Positions 16,271-25,755 are shown, counted from the first letter of the stretch. The stretch is DNA of 64,000 nucleotides from Denitratisoma oestradiolicum (GCF_902813185.1 NZ_LR778301.1:2480001-2544000), one strand, 5' to 3'. The notes: generated from the sequence alone by a model not told the origin. Program-made: numbers and translations.

Positions 16271-16888
16271 ATGTATTTTCAGCCCCAGAAAAACGCATCG
16301 AGGAGGATGACGAGCATCGGCTTGGTTGTTCTGCTTCATATCGGCATTGGGTATGCATTGCTCACGGGCCTGCATCGGGCCGTGGTTGACGTGATTCGCG
16401 ACCCGTTTGACGTCAACATTATCGAGGACGCGAAGAAGCCGCCCCCCGACAAACCGCCCCCCCCGCCGCCGAAGAATCTTCCGCCCCCGCCCCCGCCGCC
16501 GCAGGTTCCCATGCCTGAAGTCGCCTTGCCCGCGGCAACGGTGTCCTCGGGGCCGACCATCACGGTCGCGACCAAGCAGGAGGCGCCCCCGCCCCCGGTC
16601 GCCAGCGTGCGTGTCCCGCCAGTCGTCAGCGCCAGTTCCTGTACCAAACCGGAATACCCTGCCGCATCCAAGCGACTGGAGGAAGAAGGTACGGTTGTAT
16701 TGAACTTCCTGATCGACGTCGACGGTCGCGTGGTTCAAGGCAAGGTGGAGGGAACCAGTGGTTTTGAGCGCCTCGACAAAGCAGCGCTCGATGCTCTAGG
16801 TCGTTGTCAGTTCAAGCCTGGCTCTGTCGATGGCAGACCCGAGCAGGCCTGGGCAAAAATGAAATACACCTTCAAGCTCCAGAACTAA
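16271..16888 (+). CDS. tonB: Energy transducer TonB
   Basis: A 205-residue inner-membrane protein that carries proton-motive energy from ExbB-ExbD to outer-membrane receptors. It has one N-terminal membrane segment (TSIGLVVLLHIGIGYALLTG, about residues 16-35), a long Pro-rich periplasmic spacer (residues 57-80 and around 105) and a C-terminal TonB domain (YPAASKRLEEEGTVVLNFLI ... MKYTFKL). A GGAG-type site precedes ATG 16271. exbB, exbD and a second exbD follow, the layout seen in xanthomonads. Sigma-54 control suggests a TonB system dedicated to the catabolic substrate, with the receptors at 25930 and 44536 as partners. Confidence 0.93.
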   Translation: MYFQPQKNASRRMTSIGLVVLLHIGIGYALLTGLHRAVVDVIRDPFDVNIIEDAKKPPPDKPPPPPPKNLPPPPPPPQVPMPEVALPAATVSSGPTITVATKQEAPPPPVASVRVPPVVSASSCTKPEYPAASKRLEEEGTVVLNFLIDVDGRVVQGKVEGTSGFERLDKAALDALGRCQFKPGSVDGRPEQAWAKMKYTFKLQN

Positions 16889-16948
16889 CGGGGCACTTTC
16901 TAGATATACATTTTGTAGTTTGTTTATTCAGTCGGAGGAGACTTGCCC

Positions 16949-17791
16949 ATGACTAACCGGTTCACTGCATTCATCGCGGCCGTGCTGATCGCCAGCGCTA
17001 CTGCCACCCCCCTGTTGATGTCCCAAGCGGCCCACGCCGAAGAGACGCCCGCTGCCGCCGCCCCCGCCGCTGCTGCCGAACCGGCCGCACCCGCCGCCGT
17101 GACGGAAAAGGCCACCGTGGATAACCCCTATGGCCTGGAAGCCCTCTGGATGCAGGGTGACTTCGTGGCCAAGACCGTGCTGATCACCCTGGTCATCATG
17201 TCCATGGGGACCTGGTACATTGGCATCGCCAAGTACATTGAGCAGGCCAAGCTGCTGAAGCAGGGCAAGGCCGCCAACGAAGCCTTCTGGCGGGCCGGTT
17301 CGGTCCAGTCGGGTCTCAGTGAAATGGCCGATGACTCCGCGTTCCGCTTCATTGCGGAAAACGGCGTCAAGGCGGCGACGCACCACGAAGGCACCATGGT
17401 CGAACAGATCGACCTCAACGAATGGGTGACGATGTCGATCCAGCGCGCCGTGGAAGGCGTGGCCAACCGCATGCAGGGTGGCCTGGCCTTCCTCGCCACC
17501 GTGGGTTCCACGGCCCCCTTCGTTGGCTTGTTCGGTACCGTGTGGGGCATCTATCATGCCCTGACCGCCATCGGCATCGCCGGCCAGGCCTCCATCGACA
17601 AGGTGGCCGGCCCCGTGGGTGAAGCGCTGATCATGACCGCCATCGGTCTGGCCGTGGCCGTGCCCGCCGTGCTGGGCTACAACTGGCTGGTCCGTCGCAA
17701 CAAGATCGCCATGGACTTGGTCAAGACCTTCGGTGCCGACCTGCACATGGTGCTGATCAGCGGCGGCAACAAGTCCAAGAAGGGTGCCTGA
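16949..17791 (+). CDS. exbB: ExbB proton channel subunit (MotA/TolQ/ExbB family)
   Basis: A 280-residue protein with a cleavable-type N-terminal signal (RFTAFIAAVLIASATATPLL ... AHAEE) and an Ala/Pro-rich stretch, then three membrane helices around residues 60-85, 170-195 and 215-240. The conserved channel part reads GLAFLATVGSTAPFVGLFGT and ALIMTAIGLAVAVPAVLGYN. ATG 16949 is used because GGAGGAG stands 8 bases before it; a TTG two codons earlier is less likely. It forms the pentameric core of the TonB motor. It is followed without gap by exbD. Confidence 0.95.
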   Translation: MTNRFTAFIAAVLIASATATPLLMSQAAHAEETPAAAAPAAAAEPAAPAAVTEKATVDNPYGLEALWMQGDFVAKTVLITLVIMSMGTWYIGIAKYIEQAKLLKQGKAANEAFWRAGSVQSGLSEMADDSAFRFIAENGVKAATHHEGTMVEQIDLNEWVTMSIQRAVEGVANRMQGGLAFLATVGSTAPFVGLFGTVWGIYHALTAIGIAGQASIDKVAGPVGEALIMTAIGLAVAVPAVLGYNWLVRRNKIAMDLVKTFGADLHMVLISGGNKSKKGA

Positions 17792-17793
17792 TA

Positions 17794-18225
17794 ATGGCCA
17801 TGAACGTCGGTCCCGCGGAGGGGAGTGACGAAGACGAGGTGGTGTCGGCTATCAACACCACCCCGTTGGTGGATGTGATGCTGGTGCTGCTGATCATCTT
17901 CCTGATCACCATCCCGGTTGTGACCCAGTCCATCCAGGTGCAGCTGCCGAACGAACGCAACATCGCAACGCAGACCAAACCGGAAAACGTGGTGATCGCC
18001 GTCGACAGCAATGCCAACATCTACTGGAACACCACCCGGGTCAGCAATGACGAGTTGCTCTCCCGGCTCAAGGAAGTCTCGGTGATGGTGCCTCAGCCCG
18101 AGGTCCATATCCGCGGCGACCAGTTTGGTGACTACGAAGGGGTGGGCAAGGTGGTGGTGGCCTGTCAGCGAGCCGGCATCGTGAAGATTGGCTTCATTAC
18201 CGAGCCGGTCAATCAAGGCGGCTGA
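17794..18225 (+). CDS. exbD: ExbD biopolymer transport protein, first copy
   Basis: A 143-residue protein with one N-terminal membrane helix (VMLVLLIIFLITIPVVTQS) preceded by INTTPLVD, whose Asp is the conserved proton-carrying residue. The periplasmic domain (VVIAVDSNANIYWNTTRVSN, VHIRGDQFGDYEGVGKVVVA) is that of ExbD/TolR. It starts 3 bases after the exbB stop. A second ExbD follows; the two may form a heterodimer, as in systems with exbD1-exbD2. Confidence 0.94.
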   Translation: MAMNVGPAEGSDEDEVVSAINTTPLVDVMLVLLIIFLITIPVVTQSIQVQLPNERNIATQTKPENVVIAVDSNANIYWNTTRVSNDELLSRLKEVSVMVPQPEVHIRGDQFGDYEGVGKVVVACQRAGIVKIGFITEPVNQGG

Positions 18226-18251
18226 TTTTCCCCGAAAGGAACTCGCAGACT

Positions 18252-18677
18252 ATGGGAATGAACGTCGGTTCCAGCAGTTCGAAGGATTTGGACGTGGTGG
18301 TGGACATCAACACCACGCCCCTCATCGACGTGATGCTGGTGCTCCTCATCATGCTGATCATCACCATCCCGATTCAGACACATGCGGTGAAGATCAACAT
18401 GCCGGTCAATAGCCCGCCAAAATCGGACAAGCCGCCTGTTGTTGTGAAGTTGAACATCGATGCAGAAGGCGTGATCCACTGGAATGACGAAGTGATTCCC
18501 GACAAAGCATTGCTGCAAACACGCTTCCAGCAAATCCTTGCCGAGCCGGAAGTCCCTGAAGTCCATCTACGCCCCGACCGTGGCGCAAAGTACAAGGTCG
18601 TGGCCATGGTGCTTGCCAGTGCACAGCGTTTAGGCGTGACCAAAATCGGCATCGTCGGTGGCGAGCAATTCATGTAG
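18252..18677 (+). CDS. exbD: ExbD biopolymer transport protein, second copy
   Basis: A 141-residue ExbD with the same plan as the gene before it: INTTPLIDVMLVLLIMLIIT with the proton-path Asp, then a periplasmic domain (VVVKLNIDAEGVIHWND, VHLRPDRGAKYKVVAMVLAS). It differs from copy 1 through most of its periplasmic part, so the pair is an old duplication. GAAAGGAAC stands ahead of ATG 18252. It belongs to the tonB operon. Confidence 0.94.
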   Translation: MGMNVGSSSSKDLDVVVDINTTPLIDVMLVLLIMLIITIPIQTHAVKINMPVNSPPKSDKPPVVVKLNIDAEGVIHWNDEVIPDKALLQTRFQQILAEPEVPEVHLRPDRGAKYKVVAMVLASAQRLGVTKIGIVGGEQFM

Positions 18678-18717
18678 TTCCGCCTCAGTGACACGTCAAT
18701 AATAACCAGGAGGAAAT

Positions 18718-19317
18718 GTGAAAAATAAATTTGTCCAGTCCATAGTTTTGCTCAGCGGACTTTGGTGCAGCCTTGTCGCCATCACAGCCACCGCCGCCCC
18801 GGTGGAGACGGATCAACGGATTCCCGTGGATGTCCGTCGCACTACCCTACTGGTGCGAGATATAGACAAGTCACTGCCTCTATATAGGGATGCTTTGGGA
18901 ATGAAGGTCGTCTATGACCAGCAAATCGGTGACTCCCTTGGCAGCAACATTCCTCCAACCATTCGATTGGTGCTGTTGCGAGCCAATGACAACTATGTAG
19001 GTCTGTTAGGTCTGATGCAGCGCCTTGACGATCACACCAGTCCCCCACCCGAATTAAGAAAACCCCGGGCCGGTAATCCCATCGTGGTTATCAACGCTAG
19101 TGACCTTGAAGAGCGTTTTGAAAGAGTCCGCTCTACACCTGGCGTGACTGTTGAAACACCACCAACTCGTATCGAATATCCCTCTCCCGGAGGCACTTCA
19201 ATCCCGGTGTTGTTCAGCGCAATCTACGATCCCGACGGCTTCTTTATTGAAGTTAACAAGTTGCTTGGGGCACCGGCTGGAACCCAGGCCTCGGGCAACG
19301 AAAACAACAAGCCGTAA
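18718..19317 (+). CDS. Exported VOC-family (glyoxalase/dioxygenase fold) protein
   Basis: A 199-residue protein with an N-terminal signal peptide (FVQSIVLLSGLWCSLVAITA then TAAP) and a vicinal-oxygen-chelate fold (RRTTLLVRDIDKSLPLYRDA, PDGFFIEVNKL with the usual C-terminal metal-ligand Glu). The start is GTG 18718, as AGGAGG lies 5 bases ahead and an ATG two bases earlier is out of frame. Export of a VOC protein is unusual; a periplasmic binding or ring-modifying role is possible. It follows exbD by 40 bp within the TonB operon and precedes an MFS carrier, so a link to uptake of the substrate is inferred. Confidence 0.78.
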   Translation: MKNKFVQSIVLLSGLWCSLVAITATAAPVETDQRIPVDVRRTTLLVRDIDKSLPLYRDALGMKVVYDQQIGDSLGSNIPPTIRLVLLRANDNYVGLLGLMQRLDDHTSPPPELRKPRAGNPIVVINASDLEERFERVRSTPGVTVETPPTRIEYPSPGGTSIPVLFSAIYDPDGFFIEVNKLLGAPAGTQASGNENNKP

Positions 19318-19324
19318 CGACTCA

Positions 19325-20620
19325 ATGCGTCCCGCTGTCCGTCTTGACGAAAGTGACAAAATGAACCGATCCCTGTACGCTCAACGCTTGACCCTGAACG
19401 CAATCTATCCTTGGCTAGTTGCATTCTTAGCCATGTCGATTCTGTTGGTCACCAACGGTCTGACCACTACCGGTATCACCGCCTTCGACGAATCCCTGCT
19501 TAGAGAATTCGGCTGGAGCCGGGGCCAACTCAAACTGCGTGATCTAATCACATTGGGTACAGCCGGACTATTAGCACCATTCGCGGGTGCCCTAATTGAC
19601 CGCTTTGGTGTCCGACGACTGATACTGGCCGGGAGTTTGCTATTTGCTGGCCTCTATTACGGGTACGGGCTTATCGAAAGCAATATTCACATGTATTTCA
19701 TTCATGCCGGTTTTGGCCTGGTACTGGTCTGCGCCGGCCTAAACGTCTCCGTAATTCTGGTATCCCAGTGGTTCGTAAAGTACCGGGGGCGCGCAATCGG
19801 CATTGCCCTTGTTGGGAGCAGTCTCGGGGGCGTCATATTCCCACCGATCGTGCTGGCCCTCATCGACAGCGGTGGCTGGCGCGGTGGCTTCCAAATGCTG
19901 GCCGCCGCAGCACTATTACTGTTCGCCGCGGCTTACATAATCGTCCGACGTCCTGAAGAACGTGGATTAAAACCCCTAGGTGCAGAAGACACCCAATCGG
20001 CTACGTCAAAAACCACCAATAACGCAAATGACGTGCGCTATCGTGATGCACTTCGGACGCGAAGTTTCTGGGCACTCGCATTCGTTGCAATGACCACTTT
20101 CTACTCCATCCTTGCAATGGCCTCGCATCTTTTTCTGCACCTCCGTGACATCGGATTTGATCCAAAAACCGCGGGTAGTGGCCTCTCTATATTGTTCGGA
20201 CTCGGGCTAACTAGCAAGTTTTTCTTCGGTTTCATCTCTGACCTAATCAATCCCAAAAAAGTTTTTATCGCGAATGTCACGGTAATGCTTATCGGCATAC
20301 TGACACTCGCCACATTCAACAGGGATCTAATTTGGATCGGTATCGTAGTCACTGGCTTTGGCTGGGGAGGACTCTATACAATGATTCAACTCCAGGCGGT
20401 CAATAATTTTGGCGTTACTGATGCAGGAAAAATCTTAGGGACCATCACAATGCTGGACTCCATCGGCGGTGGTCTCGGAATTTGGCTTACAGGAATTTTA
20501 TTTGATCGCTATGGTAGTTATCACATTCCATTCTATGTATTGAGCCTACTCCTTTCCCTTGCTCTCATGGCGTCATTCTTCGTACGAAAGGAAGTTGGAC
20601 GCATTTCCCATAGGCGTTGA
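19325..20620 (+). CDS. MFS transporter
   Basis: A 431-residue inner-membrane carrier with 12 predicted helices. It has the oxalate/formate or monocarboxylate-type start (WLVAFLAMSILLVTNGLTTT), the MFS loop motif DRFGVRRLILAG after helix 2 and a central loop around residue 210. ATG 19325 lies 8 bp after the VOC gene; ATG 19361 is also possible, giving 419 residues. Last gene of the sigma-54 tonB operon, probably moving the substrate or an intermediate across the inner membrane. Its stop lies 57 bp before IS66 sequence begins; the C-terminus looks normal. Confidence 0.87.
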   Translation: MRPAVRLDESDKMNRSLYAQRLTLNAIYPWLVAFLAMSILLVTNGLTTTGITAFDESLLREFGWSRGQLKLRDLITLGTAGLLAPFAGALIDRFGVRRLILAGSLLFAGLYYGYGLIESNIHMYFIHAGFGLVLVCAGLNVSVILVSQWFVKYRGRAIGIALVGSSLGGVIFPPIVLALIDSGGWRGGFQMLAAAALLLFAAAYIIVRRPEERGLKPLGAEDTQSATSKTTNNANDVRYRDALRTRSFWALAFVAMTTFYSILAMASHLFLHLRDIGFDPKTAGSGLSILFGLGLTSKFFFGFISDLINPKKVFIANVTVMLIGILTLATFNRDLIWIGIVVTGFGWGGLYTMIQLQAVNNFGVTDAGKILGTITMLDSIGGGLGIWLTGILFDRYGSYHIPFYVLSLLLSLALMASFFVRKEVGRISHRR

Positions 20621-20820
20621 ATCGGTCCTGTTATTCGTCGATGCGCTTTGTTTTTTTCAGAACTATGCGGAGTGGATCTGGTGGAGATCGATATCGAGAT
20701 CAGCGAGCAGCTCGACATCATTCCGCAGCAGGTGCGCGTCATCCAGCATCAGCGGGTGAAATACGCCTGCCCATGTTGCGACGAGGGGATCAAGGTCACC
20801 CCGGCGCCAGCACGGATCAT

Positions 20821-20824
20821 CCCC
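20821..20824. repeat. 4-bp target duplication (left) of the IS407-group element
   Basis: CCCC at 20821-20824 is repeated at 22014-22017. The intact IS66 copy has a single CCCC at the matching place, which confirms the duplication. Four bases is the usual length for the IS407 group. Confidence 0.85.
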
Positions 20825-20862
20825 GGTAATCTCCCCATTTCTAGGGGCGAGCGGAAGTAGAG

Positions 20863-21696
20863 TCACGCGGCCATGGCCAACCGCTGTTTTGGAGTGAAGC
20901 CGCCCAAGGCCATGTGTGGGCGGTGGTGATTGTAGTGGTCCATCCACTGGGTGGCGAACAGCCTGACCTCATCCAGGTCTTCCCAGTAGTACTGCGACAG
21001 CCATTCGTAGCGCACGGTGCGATTGAAGCGCTCGACATAGGCGTTCTGTTGCGGCTTGCCGGGTTGGATGTAATCCAATCGGATCGCGTGTCTATCTGCC
21101 CAGGCCTGGATCAGCCCGCTGATGTTCTCCGGGCCGTTATCGCACCGAATGACAGCAGGGCGTCCGCGCCATTCGATGATCTGTTCCAGCGCCCGGATAA
21201 TCCGGGCTGATGGCAGCGAGAAGTCGATCTCCATGCCCAGGGCTTCCCGGTTGAAGTCGTCAATGACATTGAACAACCGGAAGTTCCGGCCATCCGCCAG
21301 CTGATCATGCATGAAATCCATCGACCAGACAGCGTTGATGGCCGCAGGCACCACGAGCGGTTCCGGCCTCTCCCTTTGCAGACGTTTTTTGGGTTTGATC
21401 CGCAGGTTCAGTTCCAACTCCCGGTAAATCCGATAGACCCGTTTGTGATTCCAGCGGTAGCCCTTGACGTTGCGTAGGTACAGATAGCACAGACCAAAGC
21501 CCCAGTTGCGCTGATTGCTTGTCAGCCGCACCAGCCAGTCCGCGATCTCCTCGTTCTCGGCGCAATGCTTGGCCTCGTACCGATAGCACGTCTCGCTAAT
21601 GCTGAAGATCTCGCAGGCCAGGCGAATCGATGTCTGCCTATCCTGGACCGCTTGTTTGGCCATCTCGCGCCGGCGGGATGGCCTCACCACTTTTTT
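20863..21696 (-). CDS. IS3/IS407-group transposase OrfB (catalytic part)
   Basis: This is the DDE integrase-fold part of the transposase. Seen: the HTH_21 region ([16 protein letters not shown]), NRNWGF-like [13 protein letters not shown], first Asp in [12 protein letters not shown], second Asp in [12 protein letters not shown] and the Glu in [16 protein letters not shown], then [17 protein letters not shown] at the end. It is made as an OrfAB fusion by -1 slippage on A-AAA-AAG (minus strand, 21690-21696). An internal ATG at 21663 could give OrfB alone. All catalytic residues are intact. Confidence 0.92.
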   Translation of the reverse strand, partial: KKVVRPSRRREMAKQAVQDRQTSIRLACEIFSISETCYRYEAKHCAENEEIADWLVRLTSNQRNWGFGLCYLYLRNVKGYRWNHKRVYRIYRELELNLRIKPKKRLQRERPEPLVVPAAINAVWSMDFMHDQLADGRNFRLFNVIDDFNREALGMEIDFSLPSARIIRALEQIIEWRGRPAVIRCDNGPENISGLIQAWADRHAIRLDYIQPGKPQQNAYVERFNRTVRYEWLSQYYWEDLDEVRLFATQWMDHYNHHRPHMALGGFTPKQRLAMAA

Positions 21697-21950
21697 GCCA
21701 TCGCCTCCTTGAGGATCTCGGCCTTGAGGCGCTCCTCGGCGTACATCTTCTTGAGCCGCGCGTTCTCCAGTTCCAGCTCCTTCATGCGCGCAATCATCGA
21801 CGTATCCATCCCGCCGTACTTCGCCCGCCACTTGTAGAACGTCGCCGAACTGATTCCCAGGTCACGACAGATCTCCGGCACCGCCAGCCCTGATTCCGCC
21901 CGCTTGAGCGCCTCCATGATCTGGCTATCCGTAAATTTCGACTTCTTCAT
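21684..21950 (-). CDS. IS3/IS407-group transposase OrfA
   Basis: An 88-residue helix-turn-helix protein ([17 protein letters not shown], then [19 protein letters not shown]) with a C-terminal leucine-zipper region ([20 protein letters not shown]). It binds the element ends. ATG 21950 follows a run of GGGGAAG. Near its end the slippery run AAAAAAG shifts ribosomes into orfB. Confidence 0.92.
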   Translation of the reverse strand: MKKSKFTDSQIMEALKRAESGLAVPEICRDLGISSATFYKWRAKYGGMDTSMIARMKELELENARLKKMYAEERLKAEILKEAMAKKW

Positions 21951-23110
21951 GCAAAACTTCCCCTTTCGAGAAAATTCTACTTCCACCTGCCCTTAATTTA
22001 CGGGGGGATTACCCCCCAAGGGGCTGCTAACGGAGTCGGCACTGGCCTGGGTGGTCACCTCGAAATACATGGATGCCTTGCCGCTCTACCGGCAGGCGGC
22101 ACTCCTGAGCCGCTTCGGCGGCGACCTGTCGCGCAACACCTTGGCGGGGAGCATCGTCAAGGTCGGACAGGCGATACAGCCGATTATCAACCTGCTGCGT
22201 GACCATCTGTTTGATGCCGATCTGGTGCATGGCGACGAGACGGTGGTGCAGGTACTCAAGGAACCGGGGCGGGCGGCACAGACCCAGAGCTATCTGTGGG
22301 CGCAGGCCAGTGGCACAGGGCCGCCAATCCGGCTGTTCGGTTATGCCCCCGGAAGAGGAGGGACCCATGGAGCCAAGCTCTATGCGGGGATTAAATCTGG
22401 CGCTGCACTGATGACTGACGGGTACGAGGTCTATGGCGGCATTGCCCAGGCCAATGGCTTGACCCACCTGGGTTGCTGGGCCCATTGCCGGCGTTACTTC
22501 GTTGAGGCAGAGGCCGTCATTCCGAAGGCAGCCAGAAGTCCAGAGCAGTTGGCAACCCGGTTCATCACCGCGATCGGCGAACTTTATGCCATCGAGGCCC
22601 TGGCGCGTGACCTCGCGCCGAAGCAGCGGCTTGCGCTGCGGCAGGCGCATAGCAAACCGATCCTGGCGAAGATCGAGCAGCTATTGCTCGAACATCTCCA
22701 CAGCGTGATACCCGGCAGTCTGCTGGGCAAGGCCCTGCATTACCTGTCAGCCCAATGGCCGAAGCTGATCCGCTATGTCGACAACAGTGCCTGGCCGATC
22801 GACAACAACCTCTGCGAGAACGCTATCCGCCCCTTCGTGGTCGGTCGGCGTAACTGGCTGTTCAGCGACACCGGCGGCGGCGCCAACGCCAGCGCCAATC
22901 TCTACTCCCTGATCGAAACCTGCAAGGCCAACCGCATCGATCCCTACGCCTATCTGGCCAGTCTCTTCCGCAAACTGCCCACCGCACAATCTGCCGACGA
23001 CTTCGAGGCCTTGCTACCTTGGCGCCTCGCGAACCCAACCCCCTGATTTAGACAGCTTCACCTAACCACCATTTCGTCACCGTCAAGGACGGTGTCAATT
23101 GAGCGCTTAC

Positions 23111-23118
23111 CTCTTAGC
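23111..23118. repeat. IS66 target-duplication half next to copy A (inverted relative to copy B flank)
   Basis: CTCTTAGC follows the right end of IS66 copy A. Its reverse complement GCTAAGAG follows the left (tnpA-side) end of copy B at 31056-31063. IS66 elements make 8-bp duplications, so these two are the halves of one duplication, now in opposite orientation. Confidence 0.8.
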
Positions 23119-23244
23119 CAAGTGTAATGCAGCACATCGGGAAACATTCATGCCATCAGAAGCTGTGCCTCCCAGAAGTCTGTAGTCTAAAAGGGGGGCG
23201 AAGCAACAAGCTAATGATTAAAGTGGCAAGAAAGCCGAGGCGAT

Positions 23245-23886
23245 TCATATCAGCGATTTAACGGCATCGACAAAAGCAGTTGAGTCCTGCGCACCGAGAA
23301 TGGCGAGCTTTCTTTCCAGGACAAATGTGGGCACAGATCGCACGCCCCAGGCCCCCGACTCATGAGCTTTCGTCCTCACTAGATCAATATCAAGCTTTGA
23401 AGCGAGGTAAAGACTGGCGGCCTCTCTGTCATATCCGCAGAGACCAGCGATATCGGCTAAAACATTAATGTCGCTGATATTTTCCCCGTGATGAAAGTGA
23501 CCTAAATAAATTCTTTCCACCAGCTGCGAAGCATCCACCTGCTGTTGTGCCCAGTGCACCAGCCGATGTGCATGCAGTGTCTTGGTGATGAACTGGATTT
23601 TTTCAAACTGGAATTGAATATCGAATTCAGCGCCGGCCTCCCTGACTACTGAAAACACCGATTTCAAACGTTCCATACCGCCGAATTTATTGCTTAAAAA
23701 GGGGAGATATGGGATTGTGTCCTCCGGCACATCGGGGTTAAGGAAATAAGGTCTCCATTGCTTGATCACCTCGACTCCCGACAATTCTTGACGAAGGGTC
23801 GCAATCGCATCGTTGAAGCGATGCAGTCCGATATAGCACCAGGGGCAAGTGAAATCAGAGACAATTTCCACTGTCAGGGTTGGCAT
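23245..23886 (-). CDS. DsbA-family oxidoreductase, FrnE-like
   Basis: A 213-residue thioredoxin-fold protein with the CPWC active site (VSDFTCPWCYIGLHRF) and the C-terminal cis-Pro region (GVRSVPTFVLERK). It has no signal peptide, so it is a cytoplasmic FrnE-type protein, related to HCCA isomerase. Such proteins reduce, isomerise or form disulfides, and in some clusters act in polyketide or aromatic pathways. It lies 78 bp after the acyl-CoA dehydrogenase on the same strand. This segment appears to have been inverted between two IS66 copies. Confidence 0.85.
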   Translation of the reverse strand: MPTLTVEIVSDFTCPWCYIGLHRFNDAIATLRQELSGVEVIKQWRPYFLNPDVPEDTIPYLPFLSNKFGGMERLKSVFSVVREAGAEFDIQFQFEKIQFITKTLHAHRLVHWAQQQVDASQLVERIYLGHFHHGENISDINVLADIAGLCGYDREAASLYLASKLDIDLVRTKAHESGAWGVRSVPTFVLERKLAILGAQDSTAFVDAVKSLI

Positions 23887-23964
23887 GGAAGCAAATTATC
23901 CTTATCGAAACGTGCCGTTAGAGCTATAAATGCGCCGGGGGCTGAGTGCTATTGTTTGGGATCG

Positions 23965-25755
23965 TCAAAACTCATCCGTCGACACGAAAAGTACGCTTGC
24001 TCCGCCATGGATGATAATCTCGGCCAGCGCTGGGGCTAGTGGCAGAAAATGCTGAGAATAAAAATGGGAGGTTTCTATTTTTGTCCGATAAAAACCGTCT
24101 GTGCTGCCCGCCTGAATCTGTTTTCCGGAGGCTAGTGCCGCTTTGGCCATGATCCATCCGCCACTCACGATGCCTAGGAGTTTCAGAAAGATAACTCCAC
24201 TCGCTGCGACAGATTGAACATTCGATTTGTAATGGCCAACGATATGGTCGATGGCACACTCCAGGCTCGAAATCCCTCTTGCCAACTGCCTGACGCATTC
24301 TTCCCATTGAGAGTCTTTAAGGGCCGTCATTTCATCGAGAGTCGTGCGCATCTGCAGGAGCAGATGTCTGGCTGCTTTTCCTTCATCCAGTACGACCTTT
24401 CGCCCAATCAAATCATTGGCCTGGATGCCGGTAGTCCCCTCGTAAATGGTTGTAATTCTGGCATCCCGGAAATACTGAGACGCGCCGGTTTCCTCGATGT
24501 AGCCCATTCCACCATGGATTTGCAGACCGAGTGAGGCGATCTCATTGCCTGTTTCCGTTAGCCAACCTTTGATCACCGGGGTCATCAGGTCTACAAAGGA
24601 CTGCTGTTGCTGGCGCACAGAGATATCCGGATGATGCGAAGCATGATCCTGTGCCGCTGCGACCGTATAAGCCAAGCCGCGCATGGCTTCGATCTGCGCC
24701 TTCATGGTCATCAGCATTCGCCTTACGTCGGGGTGATGAATGATGGCGACTGGATTAACTGAGCCCTCAATGGCACGGCTTTGGACACGATCTTTGGCGT
24801 AACTTTTGGCTTTCTGGAATGCAGCCTCGGCTACCGCCAGACCCTCCAACCCTACCGCGAATCGGGCGGCATTCATCATGGCGAACATGTACTTCAGCCC
24901 TTCGTTCTCCTTTCCAACCAAGGTGCCTACAGCACCCTCATTGTTGCCGTAGGCCATGACACAGGTTGGACTGGCATGGATACCGAGCTTACGCTCCAAA
25001 GAGACACAGTGGACGTCATTACGTGATCCAATCGAACCATCCTCACGAACGAGATATTTAGGGACCACAAAGAGCGAAATGCCCCTGACTCCCGTCGGTG
25101 CGCCCGGGGTTCGCGCCAAAACTAAATGCACGATATTTTCGGTCATATCATGATCTCCCCAGGTGATGAATATCTTCTCACCAAAAAGCCGATAGGTCCC
25201 GTCATGATGAGGTACTGCGCGCGTGCGAATGGCGGCCAGATCAGATCCCGCCTGGGGCTCGGTCAGGTTCATGGTGCCCGTCCAGTGACCACTGACCATG
25301 TTGGGCAGATAGGTGGTCTTTTGGGCTTCTGTTCCGTAGAGCGATAGGGCTTCAATCGCGCCCATGGTGAGCATCGGGCAGAGAGAAAAGGCATGATTAG
25401 CAGATTTCCACATTTCGTTTACAGCAGCGGATAGCAAACGCGGAAGGCCGTGACCACCGTACTGAACTGGACAAGACAATGCGTTCCAACCGTTTTCACT
25501 GAAACGAAGATAGGCATCGCGAAACCCAGTGGCTGTGTGAACCTGACCCTCCGAGAGATTTACACCCTCTTTGTCTCCGCTGCGCGATAGTGGCGCCAGT
25601 ACTTCGGCAGCAAAACGTCCAGCTTCCTCAAGCACTGCAGTAATGACTTCCGAAGCATTTTCTTCGCTTTCAGGAAAGTATGAATCACGGACAAGGCCTG
25701 CCAGTTCATACAATGCGAAAGAGATATCTCTCAAGGGGGGGCTGTAAATATGCAT
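23965..25755 (-). CDS. Acyl-CoA dehydrogenase, long DmdC-like type
   Basis: A 596-residue flavoprotein, about 200 residues longer than typical acyl-CoA dehydrogenases, as in the FadE5/DmdC subgroup with an added C-terminal domain. Seen: GTMNLTEPQAGSDLAAI and KIFITWGDHD (FAD contacts), RKLGIHASPTCVM, GGMGYIEETGASQYFRD and TTIYEGTTGIQANDLIGRK, whose Glu is the expected catalytic base. It introduces a 2,3-double bond in an acyl-CoA. Its length and sequence also resemble 3-methylmercaptopropionyl-CoA dehydrogenase; the real substrate is unknown. It lies 174 bp after the TonB receptor and could be read from that gene's sigma-54 promoter. Confidence 0.88.
   Translation of the reverse strand: MHIYSPPLRDISFALYELAGLVRDSYFPESEENASEVITAVLEEAGRFAAEVLAPLSRSGDKEGVNLSEGQVHTATGFRDAYLRFSENGWNALSCPVQYGGHGLPRLLSAAVNEMWKSANHAFSLCPMLTMGAIEALSLYGTEAQKTTYLPNMVSGHWTGTMNLTEPQAGSDLAAIRTRAVPHHDGTYRLFGEKIFITWGDHDMTENIVHLVLARTPGAPTGVRGISLFVVPKYLVREDGSIGSRNDVHCVSLERKLGIHASPTCVMAYGNNEGAVGTLVGKENEGLKYMFAMMNAARFAVGLEGLAVAEAAFQKAKSYAKDRVQSRAIEGSVNPVAIIHHPDVRRMLMTMKAQIEAMRGLAYTVAAAQDHASHHPDISVRQQQQSFVDLMTPVIKGWLTETGNEIASLGLQIHGGMGYIEETGASQYFRDARITTIYEGTTGIQANDLIGRKVVLDEGKAARHLLLQMRTTLDEMTALKDSQWEECVRQLARGISSLECAIDHIVGHYKSNVQSVAASGVIFLKLLGIVSGGWIMAKAALASGKQIQAGSTDGFYRTKIETSHFYSQHFLPLAPALAEIIIHGGASVLFVSTDEF

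Larger units (their letters stand above)
20825..22013 (-). mobile_element. IS3-family element, IS407 group, 1189 bp
   Basis: The ends are GGTAATCTCCCC on the left and, inverted, GGTAATCCCCCC on the right. A CCCC target duplication flanks it. It carries orfA and orfB joined by a -1 frameshift site. It is inserted in tnpC of IS66 copy A, opposite to tnpC in direction. Confidence 0.92.
20678..23046 (+). pseudogene. tnpC: IS66 transposase TnpC fragment, interrupted
   Basis: Remnant of the IS66 DDE transposase. The frame enters at LVEIDIEISEQLDIIPQQ, is broken after the zinc-finger region (YACPCCDEGIKVTPAPARII) by the element at 20825-22013, and continues from KGLLTESALAWVVTSKYMDA to the C-terminus at 23046. 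Compared with the intact copy at 28633 only a few residues differ (LLSRFGG for LLGRFGG, DHLFDADL for DHLLDADL). The N-terminal part is missing, so no active enzyme is expected. Confidence 0.9.
20678..23110 (+). mobile_element. IS66-family element, copy A, 5'-truncated and split by an IS407-group element
   Basis: The sequence matches the complete IS66 copy at 28567-31055 from about 20678 up to the right end GAGCGCTTAC at 23110. tnpA, tnpB and the first part of tnpC are absent. The IS at 20825-22013 interrupts it. The base sequence directly after the right end, CTCTTAGC, is the reverse complement of that flanking copy B at 31056-31063. Confidence 0.88.

Noticed and set aside
16430..16620. C-rich low-complexity repeats on the plus strand
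   Set aside because: They encode the Pro-rich spacer of TonB and are normal for that protein.
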